Source of the DNA: an uncultured Pseudomonas sp.
GTDB taxonomy: Bacteria; Pseudomonadota; Gammaproteobacteria; Pseudomonadales; Pseudomonadaceae
NCBI GenBank assembly: GCA_943914515.1
Contig: CALUCI010000123.1
Coordinates: 1 to 16,352, forward strand
Direction of reading: 5' to 3'
Length of the DNA stretch: 16,352 nt
The notes under the pieces are model-generated. The model saw only the letters and a program-made list of their open reading frames with translations. It was not told the origin of the DNA and did not search any database. Both the position numbers and the translations under genes were made by a program. Positions 13,569 to 16,352 of the stretch are shown piece by piece. Position 1 is the stretch's first letter. Every line of letters begins with the position of its first letter.

Positions 13569-16250
13569 ATGAATCCCCTTGCGCACCTGCCCGAAACCCT
13601 CTCCTGTCCGCACCTGGTGAGGTCCAAACTGCTGCCGCCACAGAGCCCGGCCCGACAGGAACAGCGACTCACCCTGCTGAATCGCCTGGCCAGCCGCCAG
13701 CCACGCAAACTGGTGCTGGTGCATGCCCCCGCCGGCTTCGGCAAGACCACCCTGCTGCTGCAATACCTGGCCGCGTGCCGACTGGCCAGACGCCGCACCC
13801 TCTGGCTCAGCCTGGACAGCGCCGACAACGACCTGGAACGCTTTGTCCGCCACCTGCACGTTGGCTGGAATGCCACGGAGCAGCCAGTGGCCCATGCCAC
13901 TGGCCTGATCGAGCAACTGGCGTTGTGTACCGAGCCGTTCTCGATACTGCTCGATGACTTCGAGGCCATTCACGCCCCGGACGTACTCGCCCTGCTCCAA
14001 CAGTTGCTGGAGTACCTGCCGGCCCACGGCGAACTGGTCATCAGCACGCGGCAGATACCGACCCTGCGCCTGGCGACATTGCGTGCCCATGCGCAACTGC
14101 TGGAAATCGCCCGCGATGACCTGTGCTTCAGCCTGGAAGAAACCACTCGCCTGTTGCACGCACGCCTGTCCCAGCCGCTCAGTGCACAGGACATCCAGTT
14201 GCTGCACGCGCGCAGCGAAGGCTGGGTGGCGGCGATCCAGTTGCTGACCCTGTCGCTGCCGCGGCATGCCGGCCCGGCGGCGCTTCTGCAGCATTTTTCC
14301 GGCAGCCACAGCGAGCTGGCCAATTACCTCACCGAGGACATCCTGCAGCGCCTCGCCCCCGAGCATCAGGCATTCCTGCTGGCCAGCAGTGTGTTCGAAC
14401 AGTTCGACGCCGCCGCCTGCGACTGGCTGCTGCAGCGCGACGACAGTCAGGCCATGCTCGACCGGCTGCTGCGCGACAACCTGTTCCTGGTGCCGCTCGA
14501 CAGCCAGGGCAACACCTACCGTTATCACAGCCTGTTCGTCAGTTACCTGCGCAGCCAGTCCGCGCGCCAGCCGGGCGAGCGCCATCGCGAGCTGCAACGG
14601 CGTGCGGCGCAGTGGTATGTGCAGCAACAGCGGCCGATCCGGGCCATCGATCACCTGCTCCTGGCCAACGAGCCGGCAGCCGCGCTGGACTTGCTCGAAG
14701 GCCATGCCCAGCCCTTGCTCGAAGACGGCCGGGTGCGCCGCCTGCTGCGCTGGTTCGACCAGATTCCCGCTGAACTGCTGGGCAGGCATCCGCGCCTGCG
14801 CCTGTACTGCGCCTGGGCATTGATCCTCAACCGCCGCTACCCCGAAGCGCGCTCGCATATCGAGCAGATCAAACGCGAGACGCCGGCCGGACAGGTTCAG
14901 GCCCGTACCCTGGAATGCCTGATGCTCGCCATGAGTGATCAGGTCGAGGCGTGTTTCCAGGCCTGCAGCCAGCACCTGCCGCACCTGCCCGAGGGCGACC
15001 CGCTGCAGCAGGGAATACTGGTGGCGATCCTGTCCCATCACCTGATCGCCGCCAATCGCTATGACGAGGCTCGGGCGCTGATGAATCAGGTCATCAATCG
15101 GCAGAAACAGATCCGCACGACCTTCATCCGCACCATCAACGATTACAACGAAGGCTGGATGGACCTGCTCCAGGGGCGCCTGCTCCAGGCCCGGGTCCGC
15201 CTGCAGACCAGCTACCGCAGTTCCTGGCGCGAGGGCCAGAAAGGTGTGCCGGGCGGGCGCGCCATGATTGGCGTGCCACTGGCCGAGGTGCTGTACGAGA
15301 TGAACCAGCTTGACCAGGCACGGCGCCTGATCGGCGAGTGCCTGCCCTATGCGCGGCAGAATGGTCATGTCGACGCGCTGATCCTGTCCTATGTACTGCT
15401 CTCGCGCCTGGCCGCCTGTGACGAAGACCGGGAAACCGCCCTGCGCTACCTGACGGAACTGGAAAACATCGGCCTTGATCTCGACCTCGCTCGGGTGCGT
15501 GCCAGCGCCCGGCTTGAGCAAGCCCGATTGTGCTGGTTGCAGGGCGACCTGTTTCTCAGCGAGCGGATCGTCCGTGAAGTCGAGCACCTGCCGCTGTGGC
15601 AGGCCCTTGAAGGCTATACCCTGCCGGCCCAGGACATTGAAACGCCGCAGTTGATGCGCTGGCGCCTGGCGATCTGCAACGGCCTGGCTGCCGGGGTGGA
15701 GGATGCCATTCGTGATGCCTGCAAGCAGGCCCGCCAAAATCTGCGCCTACGCCGCTGCCTCAAGCTCACGCTGTTGCTGGCCACTGCCCTGTACGCTCAG
15801 GACAAGCGGCCAGCCGCACTGCAACTGATCAGCGAGGCGCTGCAACTGGCCAGTGACGAGGGTTTCTTCCGCAGTTTCCTTGACGAAGGCAATGCCCTGT
15901 TTCCGCTGTTGCGGCTGTGGCAGGCCAGGCATCAGCACGCGCCGCTGCCGCAGGGCGTCAGTGCTGCATTCGTCGAGCAGTTGCTCGAACAGGTCGGCAG
16001 CGGCATGACCGTTGGGGAAAGGACACGGGCGCAAACGCAATCCGCTGATGGCGTCGTCGAAGCCCTCAGCAAACGCGAACTGCAGGTGCTGCACTACATT
16101 GCCGAAGGGCTGCGCAACCGGGAAATCGCCGACAGGATCTTCCTTTCGGAAACCACCATCAAAGCCCATCTGCGGCGAATCCACTCCAAGCTCAATGCCC
16201 ACTCCCGCACCCAGGCGGTGGCGATTGCGCGCCGGCATGGCTGGCTCTAG
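13569..16250 (+). CDS. AlkS/MalT-like LuxR-family transcriptional regulator (second copy)
   Basis: This 893-residue protein has the full MalT/AlkS layout: the lead-in VRSKLLPP (17-24), Walker A APAGFGKTT (53-61), Walker B FSILLDDFEAI with the Asp129-Asp130 pair, a winged-helix and TPR-like helical middle, and a LuxR helix-turn-helix beginning LSKRELQVLHYIAEG (from 833) and including REIADRIFLSETTIKAHLRRIHSKL. Its length is close to AlkS of P. putida GPo1 (882 aa). It probably senses the substrate or a product and activates the alk-like genes. The start is well set: AGGAG lies 6 bases before the ATG. It is only loosely similar to the first regulator at 9646, so the two are old paralogues or independent acquisitions and not a recent duplication. 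It ends the gene run; the REP pair follows. Confidence 0.92.
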   Translation: MNPLAHLPETLSCPHLVRSKLLPPQSPARQEQRLTLLNRLASRQPRKLVLVHAPAGFGKTTLLLQYLAACRLARRRTLWLSLDSADNDLERFVRHLHVGWNATEQPVAHATGLIEQLALCTEPFSILLDDFEAIHAPDVLALLQQLLEYLPAHGELVISTRQIPTLRLATLRAHAQLLEIARDDLCFSLEETTRLLHARLSQPLSAQDIQLLHARSEGWVAAIQLLTLSLPRHAGPAALLQHFSGSHSELANYLTEDILQRLAPEHQAFLLASSVFEQFDAAACDWLLQRDDSQAMLDRLLRDNLFLVPLDSQGNTYRYHSLFVSYLRSQSARQPGERHRELQRRAAQWYVQQQRPIRAIDHLLLANEPAAALDLLEGHAQPLLEDGRVRRLLRWFDQIPAELLGRHPRLRLYCAWALILNRRYPEARSHIEQIKRETPAGQVQARTLECLMLAMSDQVEACFQACSQHLPHLPEGDPLQQGILVAILSHHLIAANRYDEARALMNQVINRQKQIRTTFIRTINDYNEGWMDLLQGRLLQARVRLQTSYRSSWREGQKGVPGGRAMIGVPLAEVLYEMNQLDQARRLIGECLPYARQNGHVDALILSYVLLSRLAACDEDRETALRYLTELENIGLDLDLARVRASARLEQARLCWLQGDLFLSERIVREVEHLPLWQALEGYTLPAQDIETPQLMRWRLAICNGLAAGVEDAIRDACKQARQNLRLRRCLKLTLLLATALYAQDKRPAALQLISEALQLASDEGFFRSFLDEGNALFPLLRLWQARHQHAPLPQGVSAAFVEQLLEQVGSGMTVGERTRAQTQSADGVVEALSKRELQVLHYIAEGLRNREIADRIFLSETTIKAHLRRIHSKLNAHSRTQAVAIARRHGWL

Positions 16251-16267
16251 TTCGCCCCAAAGGTAAT

Positions 16268-16350
16268 GTAGGAGCGGCTTCAGCCGCGAGGCGTCATCCG
16301 CATCCATCGGGGTGCCAGGGCTGGCCTCTCGCGGGTAAACCCGCTCCTAC
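16268..16350. repeat. Pair of inverted REP elements (Pseudomonas type)
   Basis: GTAGGAGCGG (16268-16277) and CCGCTCCTAC (16341-16350) are exact inverted copies. Each is part of a REP unit with its own hairpin: GCGGCT-TC-AGCCGC (16274-16287) and GCGGGT-AA-ACCCGC (16331-16344). The pair starts 18 bases after the second regulator stop codon. Such pairs are scattered through P. putida and P. fluorescens genomes, are spread by REP-associated transposases, and often mark transcript ends. Confidence 0.9.
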
Positions 16351-16352
16351 GG

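Noticed and set aside
12246..15737. A 1163-codon open frame on the minus strand
   Set aside because: It runs antisense across the oxygenase, rubredoxin and second regulator and shows no recognisable domain; a codon-bias shadow.
1..16352. CRISPR array, tRNA/rRNA genes, insertion sequences or prophage genes
   Set aside because: No regularly spaced repeats, RNA-gene signatures or transposase/integrase-like frames were seen on either strand.

Overview
The window is GC-rich and densely coded, and it ends in a pair of inverted REP sequences (GTAGGAGCGG ... CCGCTCCTAC) of the kind common in the Pseudomonas putida/fluorescens groups. With the gene content (PQQ alcohol dehydrogenase, AlkH/AlkS-like proteins) this points to a Pseudomonas chromosome. 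No mobile element, tRNA, rRNA or CRISPR was seen.

Left part (1-3941, minus strand). Reading on the minus strand: a crotonase-family protein (3941-3141), a periplasmic PQQ/haem c quinohemoprotein alcohol dehydrogenase (2937-757), and the N-terminal part of an AldA-type aldehyde dehydrogenase cut by the window edge (693-1). The quinohemoprotein gene has a near-perfect sigma-54 (-24/-12) promoter and a cluster of palindromic half-sites about 105-150 bp upstream of the predicted start, the usual place for an enhancer-binding activator.

Middle and right part (4161-16250, plus strand). A short divergent region (3942-4160) precedes eight genes on the plus strand: AlkH-like aldehyde dehydrogenase, zinc alcohol dehydrogenase of the benzyl/geraniol type, acyl-CoA synthetase, AlkT-like rubredoxin reductase, an AlkS/MalT-like LuxR regulator, a three-histidine-box membrane di-iron protein of the fatty acid desaturase superfamily, a rubredoxin overlapping it by 4 bp, and a second AlkS/MalT-like regulator.

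Interpretation. The set mirrors the alkane (alk) system of P. putida GPo1 (AlkB, AlkG, AlkT, AlkH, AlkK, AlkS), but AlkB is replaced by a much smaller (296 aa) desaturase-type protein and there are two AlkS-like regulators. The proposed flow is: NADH -> rubredoxin reductase -> rubredoxin -> membrane di-iron oxygenase hydroxylates (or desaturates) a hydrocarbon-like substrate; the alcohol is oxidised by the zinc ADH (or, in the periplasm, by the quinohemoprotein), the aldehyde by the AlkH-like ALDH, and the acid is activated to its CoA ester and passed to beta-oxidation-like steps. The substrate cannot be read from the sequence. The ADH and ligase subfamilies suggest a terpenoid, alicyclic or aryl-alkyl compound rather than a plain n-alkane, but this is inference.
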